A stretch of DNA of 64,000 nucleotides from an uncultured Flavihumibacter sp. (GTDB lineage: Bacteria; Bacteroidota; Bacteroidia; Chitinophagales; Chitinophagaceae), in NCBI GenBank assembly GCA_902168105.1, contig CABHOY010000055.1, positions 124,001 to 188,000 of the forward strand, in the 5' to 3' direction. The notes under the pieces were generated by a model. The model did not search any database, was not told the origin of the DNA, and saw only the letters and a list, made by a program, of their open reading frames with translations. Positions 35,106 through 43,617 of the stretch are shown here, piece after piece. Every line of letters starts with the position of its first letter. Position 1 is the first letter of the stretch. The translations under genes and the position numbers were made by a program.

Positions 35106-36704
35106 ATGAACGTTGGCGCTTTACTGAGCTTTTTACTGGTCACCATACTGGTGGCCGTGATCTCCTGGTATAAAACCAGGAATGAGAACCTGCAGACTGC
35201 GGCGGGCCTGTTCTTCGCTAACCGCAACCTGGGCTTCCTTGTAGTAGGAGGGGCCCTGTTCTTTACAAATATCAGTGCGGTGCAGTTCATCGGTGAGAAT
35301 GAGCTGGTATATACCAACAATATGAGTGTGATGGCCTGGGGCCTGTCATCCGTATTTGCGATGTTGCTGGTATCAGAGTTCATTATGCCGGTATATCTGC
35401 GCAGCGGTATTTCCACCACTCCGGACTTTCTCGAAGAACGTTATGATACAGGCACCAAACGTTTCGTGTCGGTGATCTTCCTTGTAAGTTATATTGTCAA
35501 TATGCTGCCTTCTGTGTTGTACAGCGGGGCCGTTACATTTAATGGCCTGTTCCGTGTGTCGGAAACGCTGCACATCGGCTACTGGCCGACTATCTGGATG
35601 CTGGTCTGGATCATCGGGCTGATAGGCAGTCTTTACACCATATTGGGTGGTTTAAAGGCGGTGGCTATTTCGGATACGGTACTGGGTGTCGGTATGTTTG
35701 CAGGTGGTATACTATTGCCTTATGCTGCACTGAAATACCTGGGGCATGGCTCAGTGGGGACGGGTATTGACCTGCTGCTGGCAGCCAGAAGAGATCACTT
35801 CAATGCTATAGGAGGAGTGCACGATTCTGTGCCATTTGGTACCATCTTTACCGGTATGTTCCTGGTGAACCTTTACTATTGGGGTACGGAACAGTATATT
35901 GTACAACAGGCGCTTGCTTCCCGCAGCCTGGCGGAAAGTCAGAAGGGCATCGCAGTAGCCTGTGCCGGTAAGATCATCTCGCCTTTGTTGCTGAACATTC
36001 CGGGATTGATCGCCGTACAGTTGTATACACATATGGACAATACTGCAGAGGTATTCCCTAAAATAGTCAGCGATGTCAGTTCTCCGGTACTTACGGGCTT
36101 CATAGCCGCCATTACGTTCGGAGCGGCGCTTACCACCTTTAATGCAGGTCTTAACAGCACCAGTACGCTCTTCGTGCTGAACCTGTACAAGCCATTCAAA
36201 GCCTGGCGTCAGCAAACGATAAGTGAGCGGCAATTAATAAGTGTAAGCAAACGGTTTGAAATGCTGGTTTGTTTACTGGCGATGATCATTGCGCCATTCA
36301 TAGCCTTTGCGCAGCAAGGACTGTATACCTATATACAAAAGGTCAGCGGCCTTTTTAGCGTACCTATTTTTACGATCCTGCTGGTTGGGCTGCTACATAA
36401 ACGAATGCCCGCTATTGCGGCGAAAATAGGGCTGATATTCTTTATCACTACGTATGCGGTTTCACAGTTGCTGGTAGATACAGGTTTACATTTCCTGCAT
36501 GTACTGGGTATCCTGTTTGTACTGACCGTATTGCTGATGCTGGCAGTAGGTACGATGTACCCCCGTAAGGAGCCGTTTGTACAGCAATGGAACAATGTAG
36601 TGGACTTACAACCCTGGAAAAGAAGACATCTGTATACGGTATTATTGTTACTGGCGATGATAGCGTTATTTGTGGTGTTCTCACCACTGGTATTGGCGGA
36701 GTAG
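35106..36704 (+). CDS. Sodium:solute symporter family (SSS) transporter
   Basis: A 532-residue polytopic membrane protein with about 13-14 hydrophobic helices. The SSS core is visible from LLSFLLVTILVAVISWYKTR, FFANRNLGFLVVGGALFFTN, IMPVYLRSGISTTPDFLEER and TILGGLKAVAISDTVLGVG, with the later ITFGAALTTFNAGLNSTST. This resembles the SGLT/vSGLT-like branch that carries sugars with Na+. It starts 4 nt after the regulator gene and is the last gene of locus 2. It probably imports galactose or the oligosaccharide products across the inner membrane. Confidence 0.92.
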   Translation: MNVGALLSFLLVTILVAVISWYKTRNENLQTAAGLFFANRNLGFLVVGGALFFTNISAVQFIGENELVYTNNMSVMAWGLSSVFAMLLVSEFIMPVYLRSGISTTPDFLEERYDTGTKRFVSVIFLVSYIVNMLPSVLYSGAVTFNGLFRVSETLHIGYWPTIWMLVWIIGLIGSLYTILGGLKAVAISDTVLGVGMFAGGILLPYAALKYLGHGSVGTGIDLLLAARRDHFNAIGGVHDSVPFGTIFTGMFLVNLYYWGTEQYIVQQALASRSLAESQKGIAVACAGKIISPLLLNIPGLIAVQLYTHMDNTAEVFPKIVSDVSSPVLTGFIAAITFGAALTTFNAGLNSTSTLFVLNLYKPFKAWRQQTISERQLISVSKRFEMLVCLLAMIIAPFIAFAQQGLYTYIQKVSGLFSVPIFTILLVGLLHKRMPAIAAKIGLIFFITTYAVSQLLVDTGLHFLHVLGILFVLTVLLMLAVGTMYPRKEPFVQQWNNVVDLQPWKRRHLYTVLLLLAMIALFVVFSPLVLAE

Positions 36705-36737
36705 CAAGTATTGACCGGTCTTACTATATTTGTCCTA

Positions 36738-37691
36738 ATGAAATTATCCCTTATCCTTATACTGGCGTCCCTGGCCTTTATAACTGCCTGTAATTCCGGA
36801 AATTACCAGGCTAATGATACTACACATCCTGTGGACTCGTTCAGGATATCAGCAGAAGCCACTGTAACAGACAAACAGGGTAACGCCGTAAAACTGGCTG
36901 ATGTAATAAAGTCAGATAGTACGTTGGTAATGAGGTTGACGAAGAGGCATCCTGATATAAGTCAGCATATCGTATTATCCAAAGTAAGCTGGTTTACAGC
37001 GAAATATCCTCCCACCGATAGTATCATCGTACTGGCGGACGAGCTGCCATCGGATAGTGGCGGCGGATGGAGAGGAATACTGCGTACGGCATCCATCAAA
37101 ATGAGAGTGTTTAAAATTGCCAGCAGTTTGCTGCCTTCAGATCTGGAGAATCTGCAACGGTCTTATGTCTTTTATCTTGATAAAAAGTTACTGGCGGGAA
37201 ATGTATATGTACCTGATTCCCTGTATGGAGAGAAGACCAACAATTATTTTGCAAGTGTTGCTGCTGATATGGGACGCGAGCAAACGAATCCGTTGATTGA
37301 CCATACTAAAGGAGCGGCCAGGTATTATGGAAACAACGATCGGTATACAGGGATGTATCTTGGTAACCGCCGGGTAAACGTAGGGGCGGGTTTGATCAAC
37401 AAAGCGTACTACGAAGATTTTTATTTCTTTAATACCGGAAGAGAGCCGCTTGTGATCTATAAGGTGAAGAACAATTGGAGCGGATCAGGGTGTAGTGTTT
37501 ATATACCAGACAATTCTATCAAAACCGGACAGAAAGGTCGTATAAGGATATATTATAAGGTGGGGAGGAAGGGGACGTTTCGTAATGAAGTGCGCGTATA
37601 TAGCAATGCGTCGGGCAGTCCGCATACGTTTGTTATTACAGGAACGGCAATCAGCGAACGGAGAGTTGGAACGACGCGGTATTCTGAATGA
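36738..37691 (+). CDS. DUF1573-domain lipoprotein
   Basis: A 317-residue lipoprotein from the ATG at 36738 (signal LSLILILASLAFITAC, Cys about residue 18). The C-terminal ~100 residues (YYEDFYFFNTGREPLVIYKV onward, with GRIRIYYKVGRKGTFRNEVR and HTFVITGTA) are the immunoglobulin-like DUF1573 domain common in Bacteroidota envelope proteins. The middle (DKQGNAVKLADVIKSDST onward) is laid out like a thioredoxin-type domain but lacks a CxxC motif. A TATATTTG -7-like box at 36725-36732 sits only 5 nt before the ATG, so a leaderless transcript is conceivable. Function unknown. Confidence 0.75.
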   Translation: MKLSLILILASLAFITACNSGNYQANDTTHPVDSFRISAEATVTDKQGNAVKLADVIKSDSTLVMRLTKRHPDISQHIVLSKVSWFTAKYPPTDSIIVLADELPSDSGGGWRGILRTASIKMRVFKIASSLLPSDLENLQRSYVFYLDKKLLAGNVYVPDSLYGEKTNNYFASVAADMGREQTNPLIDHTKGAARYYGNNDRYTGMYLGNRRVNVGAGLINKAYYEDFYFFNTGREPLVIYKVKNNWSGSGCSVYIPDNSIKTGQKGRIRIYYKVGRKGTFRNEVRVYSNASGSPHTFVITGTAISERRVGTTRYSE

Positions 37692-37769
37692 ATGATTTAA
37701 AGAAGCGTTGATTATTTTTTTGCAGATCTTATAGTTATTTTCCATAGTTACAATAACACCCTTTGCCTG

Positions 37770-38759
37770 ATGAAATCTCTTTACCTGAAAACCAGCGTAT
37801 TCTTTATAGCATGCATTGTATGCTTATCGATATGCCTATTAAGCACGCTTACTTCCGCCTCGCAGAGCGCGGGCATTAAAATAGTGGACGATGAAAATAC
37901 CTGGCAGAACGTATTAAAGCAGTACAGGGGTAAGACAGTTGTTATCTGTTTTATGAAGTCTCTCAGAAAGGAATCGGTAAGTGGGAATCTAAAAAAGATA
38001 GAGGAAGCGGAAACGCGGCTGAAAGGGAAAAACGTCGTATTCCTTAAGTGTGTCGCGCAGTCTGGCAAGAAGGATAAAATGGAACGGTATCAGGAATGCG
38101 TAGCAGCATTTACAGAATTGGGAATGCCGGATGATGTATATTATATAGAGAATACATTAAGCATTCATGCAATGGCAGAAGATGCCACGGAGCACCATTG
38201 GGGTATTTATAATGCAGAAGGACTGATCCATCATCCTACGCCTCATAAATTTGATCTGAATAAGAGTTTTGAAGACCAGGTGCCCCAGACAACCTTGCTG
38301 CAGGAGCTGGACACGGTATTGAGGGGGGAAGGGCATTATTATGAACGAAATGCAGACCTTTTTCTTAGATACTCCAGTTTCAAAAGATACGCCTCTGATG
38401 ATGGTGAATTTAAATCGTGGACATTAGGCTATAGTTCCGGGCCCTATCTTGTCTATCACGCTGATGATGTGAAACAGCCTATGTATGGAAGAGAAGGGGA
38501 TAGTGTGTACCAGGAGATGAAATTCATCAACCGTAAGGTATATATGGAAGACAGTGTGATACTTAAAAAAGGGGAATATAATCGTAAGTGGTTCAGATAC
38601 GATTACACTATAGAACCTTTTTGGGGCACTGGAAGGTATAGTTATGTATTCGATAAAAAGAAGAATATTATCACTGTTAACGATAAACATGGTAAATTAT
38701 ACAAACGTTTAAGGATAGTATTGATAACATTTGATGTGATGGTAGTGGAATCTGTCTAA
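37770..38759 (+). CDS. Exported thioredoxin-fold-like protein without catalytic cysteines
   Basis: A 329-residue protein with a hydrophobic signal segment (VFFIACIVCLSICLLSTLTS). Residues about 45-190 follow the thioredoxin/TlpA order: WQNVLKQYRGKTVVICFMKS, then a long helix, KNVVFLKCVAQSG, and a late WGIYNAEGLIHHPTP strand. The position of the CxxC reads LRKES, so no disulfide chemistry is expected. The C-terminal 130 residues are beta-rich and not recognised (GPYLVYHADDV, FRYDYTIEPFWGTGRYSY). It lies 78 nt after the DUF1573 lipoprotein, perhaps in one unit. Role unknown. Confidence 0.65.
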   Translation: MKSLYLKTSVFFIACIVCLSICLLSTLTSASQSAGIKIVDDENTWQNVLKQYRGKTVVICFMKSLRKESVSGNLKKIEEAETRLKGKNVVFLKCVAQSGKKDKMERYQECVAAFTELGMPDDVYYIENTLSIHAMAEDATEHHWGIYNAEGLIHHPTPHKFDLNKSFEDQVPQTTLLQELDTVLRGEGHYYERNADLFLRYSSFKRYASDDGEFKSWTLGYSSGPYLVYHADDVKQPMYGREGDSVYQEMKFINRKVYMEDSVILKKGEYNRKWFRYDYTIEPFWGTGRYSYVFDKKKNIITVNDKHGKLYKRLRIVLITFDVMVVESV

Positions 38760-38841
38760 CAATTTACAATAATGAGCAGGCAGGGAAAGTTGGAATAGTT
38801 AGATCAATCCCCCGTAATTCCTTATTTTCAGGTAAAAAAGA

Positions 38842-39417
38842 ATGATGGTCCGTCGTATCTTATTTCTCTTTGTAGCCCTGTTGTCCTTTACCTGGGCCTC
38901 TGCACAGTCGCTGCCAGTGGTTGATGTTTCCATGAGCCTGCTCAATTGGACCAAACATCTCAATGCAGATGTAGACAAATATTTCACTAAAGAGAAAGGA
39001 GAGGAGCTTACCCGGAACTTCGAAGCTTTCAAAAGGGACCTTACTACCTATATGAAGACAAGGAAAAACCTGTCTGATAATATTTTCCGGAAGGATATTG
39101 CTCCAGGCAAAAAGGACCCTGAAAATCTCGAGGTGTTGAAAACGCAAATGGGCGACGTCATCCGCCAGATGCGTAATGTGACCGATCTCACCAACGACGA
39201 GTTACGTGCGGAAGGAGACAGGTTGAACGATAAAATATATAATGTACTGAACGGGGAAGGAACTCAGTATCTATCTGCATTGGAAGTTTTCCTGGCCGGT
39301 CTTGACGTAAGTAAAAGGGACATCGCCCTGGATGCGAGTGTGGCGTATGACCGTTTGCAACAGTCTATTAGTTTGCTGGCATCCGCACAGGATAAGATCA
39401 GCCGGAAGATGAAATAA
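38842..39417 (+). CDS. Exported helical protein of unknown function
   Basis: A 191-residue protein with a signal peptide (RILFLFVALLSFTWASAQ) and an otherwise alpha-helical, charged mature part (EELTRNFEAFKRDLTTYMKT, LKTQMGDVIRQMRNVTDL, DRLQQSISLLASAQDKISRK). Coiled-coil-like heptads are likely in the last third. I do not recognise a family. It is probably periplasmic, and no operon partner is obvious. Confidence 0.7.
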   Translation: MMVRRILFLFVALLSFTWASAQSLPVVDVSMSLLNWTKHLNADVDKYFTKEKGEELTRNFEAFKRDLTTYMKTRKNLSDNIFRKDIAPGKKDPENLEVLKTQMGDVIRQMRNVTDLTNDELRAEGDRLNDKIYNVLNGEGTQYLSALEVFLAGLDVSKRDIALDASVAYDRLQQSISLLASAQDKISRKMK

Positions 39418-39468
39418 CGTTTGTATTCCGGCCAATGCCCGTACTTTTGTTAGGCCCTCATACATGTC

Positions 39469-39759
39469 TTAGTTTCCAGCAAACGGCGTCCCGAAAATGC
39501 CGACTGCAAGTTCTACCCAGACAAGCAACAAGGCCAGTATAATCGCTCCACAGAGGAGGATACGGTGCCGTGTTTGTTTCACCTTTCTTAGTACCAGCTC
39601 TATCATCAGACCTGTACCAAACAGCAGTGTACCAGCTACAACAAAATCAAACAAGGTCCACTTCACTTCGTTTGTAAATTGCATTGCTACCAAAGGTATC
39701 AGCAATATAAGCGCGGCGCTGAACACAATGCCGGTAAGTCTTTGGTTTTGCGTGATCAT
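39469..39759 (-). CDS. Small membrane protein, three helices
   Basis: A 96-residue protein with three hydrophobic segments: about residues 9-27 (GIVFSAALILLIPLVAMQF), 38-56 (FVVAGTLLFGTGLMIELVL) and 67-88 (ILLCGAIILALLLVWVELAV). It ends GIFGTPFAGN. Similar short three-helix proteins are frequent in Bacteroidota and unnamed. No partner gene suggests a function. Confidence 0.7.
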   Translation of the reverse strand: MITQNQRLTGIVFSAALILLIPLVAMQFTNEVKWTLFDFVVAGTLLFGTGLMIELVLRKVKQTRHRILLCGAIILALLLVWVELAVGIFGTPFAGN

Positions 39760-40005
39760 AGTGTGTTGTTTTTGAGAGATAAATTGGATGAGATCATTAC
39801 AAGATGCCGCTACCCGGGTACCAACAGCAGAACCTTCGCTACGCTGGCCACAATTGTTTAGGACAGCAGTAGTTTACTCCGGTCGAAACGGATAAATACC
39901 TTCAATTAAGACCAAGTAAAAGCACTTTGTATATCAAAGTAAGTGTAAATTTAGAGAAGTAGCAAATTTTTTTACGGATACTTTTTTTCGTCTTAATTGT
40001 CCTTG

Positions 40006-41292
40006 TTACTGAAAGTCGTTTTTATAAATAACGGTACTATCGCCACCGGAGAGTTCAATGTCGTCAATTTCACAAAGGCCGTTTGAGCTGAATATCAACC
40101 CGGTGATAAGCCCGGCAGATTTTGTATAGGATCTGCTGAAGATCTCTTTTTGATTAATATAAAACCGGGCGTCCTTATTTTTTACAATCACTTCAATAGT
40201 GTACCATTGATGGATATCGCAGCCAAAACCTGAGAGGTCGGTGGTTTTGCCACTCATGAAATGTTCTCCCACATTCATATTGATGGTGCCGGCGCAACCA
40301 GGAAGGGTGGTGAAGAAGTATAATGAATTACTCTGGCCACATATTTCATGCATGATAGTCGGGCACATTACATTTTTAAGCGTCGTAAATCTTATCCTCG
40401 CTTTGAACCGGAAGTTATCGCTTCCCACATTGAACGCTTCCGGGAAGAAGGCGTACGTGTAATAGTTTTCATGTTGAGGATCGATCTTGCTGTTAACAAT
40501 ATCTTCTGCCGTCAGCGATAGTTTACCATCTTTCACCGGGCTTGCGGGTCGGATATAAGTGGGCAGGCCTCTAAAGAGCGCAGGCTTACTGAAAAAGAAC
40601 CAGCCCCTGGTCGGGATGCTCACATCAATAGTTTTAACCACTTTGTTATTGACGAACAGCTTGGCGTTATGATAGCCCGGCTCATAGTATATATCGGTCA
40701 GCGTATGATCGTGTTTGTTGATTTTCACCCTTCGGTCCCTGTCCCACGACTGCTGGATAAAGAAGCTGTCGCCATTTACCTTACTGACATCGTATGTAAA
40801 TATGACGGTATTGGGAATGTCGTTGCTTGTGACCTTTTTAACTGAGAAAGTAATATCCTTTTCATTGATGGTCTCATTTTTTGAAAAATGGTTATATGAT
40901 ACGATCATCAGGAAGAGAAGGACGGCAATGCCCGGAATAAAGAACTTGTAGGAAAACCGGCGTCTTTTGCCCACGGGGGAGAGGACAGGAGGTTCGGGCG
41001 ATAAATTGTCTGTACCCTTTATCTTTTCCTGTTCATTCATCCTGAGGTCCTGCCAGCTGTGATACCCGAGGCAGATACTGAGGGCATTGAGTGTCGCGAC
41101 CTGTGGTAGCCGGTTAAATTGTCCGTTTAGCAGCCGTTTGATGGTGGAAACGCTAATGAGGATGCCCGTGCTTTGTTCTATTTCGGCCGACAGATGTTCA
41201 AAATCACGCTGCCGCAATGATTCCGGACCGGGCAGCCCGGACTTACGGCTGATTTCCTGCAGGCAGATCTTTATCAGTTCCTTATCGCTCAT
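40006..41292 (-). CDS. HTH-like domain, membrane helix and lectin-like sensor protein
   Basis: A 428-residue protein of unusual architecture. The N-terminus (about 1-85) looks like a DNA-binding helix-turn-helix (EQSTGILISVSTIKRLLNGQ, then ATLNALSICLGYHSWQDLRM). After a Pro-rich linker comes one transmembrane helix (FFIPGIAVLLFLMIVSY, about 117-133). The outer ~290 residues are beta-rich: ITFSVKKVTSNDIPNTVIFT, DIVNSKIDPQHENYYTYAFF, CDIHQWYTIEVIVKNKDARF. They resemble a PKD-like module followed by a concanavalin-like jelly roll. I infer a membrane-bound regulator sensing an extracytoplasmic ligand; family name unknown to me. Confidence 0.7.
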   Translation of the reverse strand: MSDKELIKICLQEISRKSGLPGPESLRQRDFEHLSAEIEQSTGILISVSTIKRLLNGQFNRLPQVATLNALSICLGYHSWQDLRMNEQEKIKGTDNLSPEPPVLSPVGKRRRFSYKFFIPGIAVLLFLMIVSYNHFSKNETINEKDITFSVKKVTSNDIPNTVIFTYDVSKVNGDSFFIQQSWDRDRRVKINKHDHTLTDIYYEPGYHNAKLFVNNKVVKTIDVSIPTRGWFFFSKPALFRGLPTYIRPASPVKDGKLSLTAEDIVNSKIDPQHENYYTYAFFPEAFNVGSDNFRFKARIRFTTLKNVMCPTIMHEICGQSNSLYFFTTLPGCAGTINMNVGEHFMSGKTTDLSGFGCDIHQWYTIEVIVKNKDARFYINQKEIFSRSYTKSAGLITGLIFSSNGLCEIDDIELSGGDSTVIYKNDFQ

Positions 41293-41409
41293 ACTAGGTT
41301 GATCGCAGTTTGAATAGCTTTTGAATGGGTTTTGAATGAGAATTTAACAGGCCTTCACCGATTTTTGGAAGTACAAACCAATTAAAAATAACGATTAAAA
41401 TTGTAACCA

Positions 41410-41919
41410 ATGACCCGATTCTGGAAAGCTGTATTGCTAACGACACTGGTGGCCGGTACGCTGGATATTATAGCAGCGCATATAGACCAAACCATTCGTA
41501 CAGGTGCCTTCCCGGTCAGGATGTTTTATATTATCGCAGCTGGCGCTATTGGCTTGAAAAACGCCCTGAATGGCGGACCGGGCATCATCCTATTGGGAAT
41601 ATTCATTCACTATTTTATATCCTTTTCTTTTACCCTGCTGTTTTTCCTGCTGTATCCCACAATAACGAGGTTATCAACCAATAAATACCTCAATGGGGGA
41701 TTTTTCGGCTTAATTGTTTGGGGTACAATGAATTTCATTGTGTTACCGTTAACTGCGCTTCCAAATAAGCCATTTGTTTTTAATGTACAGGCGGTAGTAG
41801 GATTTTTAGTGTTGATGGTAGTATTTGGGATACCGGTGTCGGTAATGGTCCATAAATATTATAAGTCGGGAATAACGGGAGGTAAAGCAAGTAACGGAAA
41901 CCATGAAGGCTTCATATAA
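41410..41919 (+). CDS. Integral membrane protein, YagU/DUF1440-like
   Basis: A 169-residue protein with four clear hydrophobic helices (about residues 6-24, 58-82, 96-116 and 126-150). It opens MTRFWKAVLLTTLVAGTLDI and has the FYIIAAGAIGLKNALNGGPG loop. This matches the general pattern of YagU/DUF1440 membrane proteins, which occur widely and have no firm role. The assignment is by pattern only. It is monocistronic as far as I can see. Confidence 0.65.
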   Translation: MTRFWKAVLLTTLVAGTLDIIAAHIDQTIRTGAFPVRMFYIIAAGAIGLKNALNGGPGIILLGIFIHYFISFSFTLLFFLLYPTITRLSTNKYLNGGFFGLIVWGTMNFIVLPLTALPNKPFVFNVQAVVGFLVLMVVFGIPVSVMVHKYYKSGITGGKASNGNHEGFI

Positions 41920-42040
41920 ATCAGCGTTACAAACTAAACCTGCCAGTGGGTACGGGGGGATGGTTTGACACCACGTATCGCTCCGGACGCCTTCCTTTTA
42001 GTTGTTTACAAGAAAAAGGAAGGTTTGTCCGCGGGCGATT

Positions 42041-42751
42041 TCAGCATTTATTTCCCAATGCCTTCCATTCATGTTCTATGCCGGTCATAAGCAGTGCATT
42101 GTCGAACTTTATGGAACCCTTTGGGAAGATGTCTTCATTCTCATAAAAACTCGAATGCACATTCAGGACTTCAAGCGGGCGCACCTGCCAATTATAGGTC
42201 TGCAGCTCTAAACCTTCGTACCTGCCTCCTTTGGGCGAATAACCGACCGCTCCTTTCTCAAAAAAGGCAGACACGTTCTCCAATGTTTCAAATATTGAAT
42301 GCGGATTAAATGTGGCAGTCTCTTTAGCGTCTATAGCAATGCTTGTATTATCGGAGCTTGTAAAATCGACGTGATAATTTCCTTCAGCTTCCTTTACATT
42401 AAATCTGGCCAGATAATGTTTTCCCGGAAAGATCCTTCCACCTGCCAGTGTATTCAGTCGTAAAGAAGTATCTCGGCGTGGAACGTAGACACCCTCTTTT
42501 GTCACACCTTCCTCTTCCCATTCTATCGCAATACGATGTGCACCATTTTCAGAAGAAATGCCAATGAAGTCAGGTAATCCTTTAGGTTTGATGTTCTTTA
42601 ACCGTATCAGGCAAATACCAACAATTGCCTTTCCTTTATAGATCTTAGGACTGAACGGTGCAGGTATGATATTTCGAACTGTTTCTGGTTCGGCTGTGAA
42701 GTTCACTAAAATTCGCCGGTCGATATAACCATGTATTGTCGGTAGTTTCAT
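42041..42751 (-). CDS. DUF2071 (YqjF-like) protein
   Basis: A 236-residue soluble protein. It begins MKLPTIHGYIDRRILVNFTA and has AIVGICLIRLKNIKPKGLPD, HRIAIEWEEEGVTKEGVYVP and the C-terminal LEVLNVHSSFYENEDIFPKG with HEWKALG. This follows the acetoacetate-decarboxylase-like DUF2071 family. Members usually carry no catalytic lysine and no defined substrate. The 41920-42040 stretch between its stop and the convergent membrane protein holds nothing else. Confidence 0.8.
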   Translation of the reverse strand: MKLPTIHGYIDRRILVNFTAEPETVRNIIPAPFSPKIYKGKAIVGICLIRLKNIKPKGLPDFIGISSENGAHRIAIEWEEEGVTKEGVYVPRRDTSLRLNTLAGGRIFPGKHYLARFNVKEAEGNYHVDFTSSDNTSIAIDAKETATFNPHSIFETLENVSAFFEKGAVGYSPKGGRYEGLELQTYNWQVRPLEVLNVHSSFYENEDIFPKGSIKFDNALLMTGIEHEWKALGNKC

Positions 42752-42991
42752 TGTATAGGTACGTTTTTTTGTATGCCCGGGGCATTATAAATTGACTGTC
42801 ATCGGTGAACAGTCAAAGATACGGCTGTAATCGATCTTCCAATATAAAAGAAAAAAAGACTAATTTTCGAGGATTTTTATATGAACGAAATGTAAAGGGT
42901 AGATAATATTCAGTGCATTTTAACGGGGAGATCAGGGAGGAAGTGGTAGAGGATCAATAAAATAATATTCATCATTCATAAACTTATAAAA

Positions 42992-43294
42992 ATGGACACA
43001 CAGGATAGAGAATTATATCTTCAGGAAGTGCTTGAATTAACCGGATTATTAAACACTGAATGGGTAGACCTGAAAAAACTGTTAGTCGAAAACAACGTCA
43101 ACCTGGAAGGCGCATACATGGTCGTATATCTTGAAGGTAAGAGCGATGGTGCGGAGTATGGCATTATACTAACAGCGGACAAAAAACTGATACGCTTCAT
43201 TGCAAAAGAAGGTAACATCACGTTGCAGGAGCTTGAGGACAGAACGGCTGCAGAAGCTGAATTTCCTACAATAACCGTGGCGATGGAATTATAA
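42992..43294 (+). CDS. Small acidic protein of unknown function
   Basis: A 100-residue soluble protein, strongly acidic, with an alpha-beta pattern: YLQEVLELTGLLNTEWVDLK, then GAYMVVYLEGKSDGAEYGII and FIAKEGNITLQELEDRTAAE. No family recognised. It stands alone, with a terminator about 100 nt downstream. Confidence 0.6.
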   Translation: MDTQDRELYLQEVLELTGLLNTEWVDLKKLLVENNVNLEGAYMVVYLEGKSDGAEYGIILTADKKLIRFIAKEGNITLQELEDRTAAEAEFPTITVAMEL

Positions 43295-43393
43295 CTGCAT
43301 GTGTCTATGATGGTAAATATTGATCGGCTAAAATATTTCTATATGACGATCGCTGCAGTATAATTTTCATAAATCTATCAGTAGAGAATGCTT

Positions 43394-43427
43394 ACGCTCG
43401 TGACTGCCACGGGCGTTTATTTTTTTA
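43394..43427 (+). terminator. Rho-independent terminator
   Basis: ACGCTCGTG (43394-43402) pairs with CACGGGCGT (43408-43416), with one T-G wobble and a 5-nt loop, followed by TTATTTTTTT. It would end transcription from the small acidic gene. Nothing further is evident in the remainder of the 43295-43617 gap. Confidence 0.7.
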
Positions 43428-43617
43428 TTATCAGGCAACCATTTTAAGTATCCCTCGTATTAACAAGTAGTGAAAGCCATATCTTTTCTTTACCCCGTTA
43501 TGAAACCAAAAGGCTGAATCAACGCTACTACCGGTAAAGAAGATCATCATACATGCCCCATTCCTATCATGATCTTAATCAATTGATGATTTCTTAACAG
43601 TCTAAAATCGATTATTT

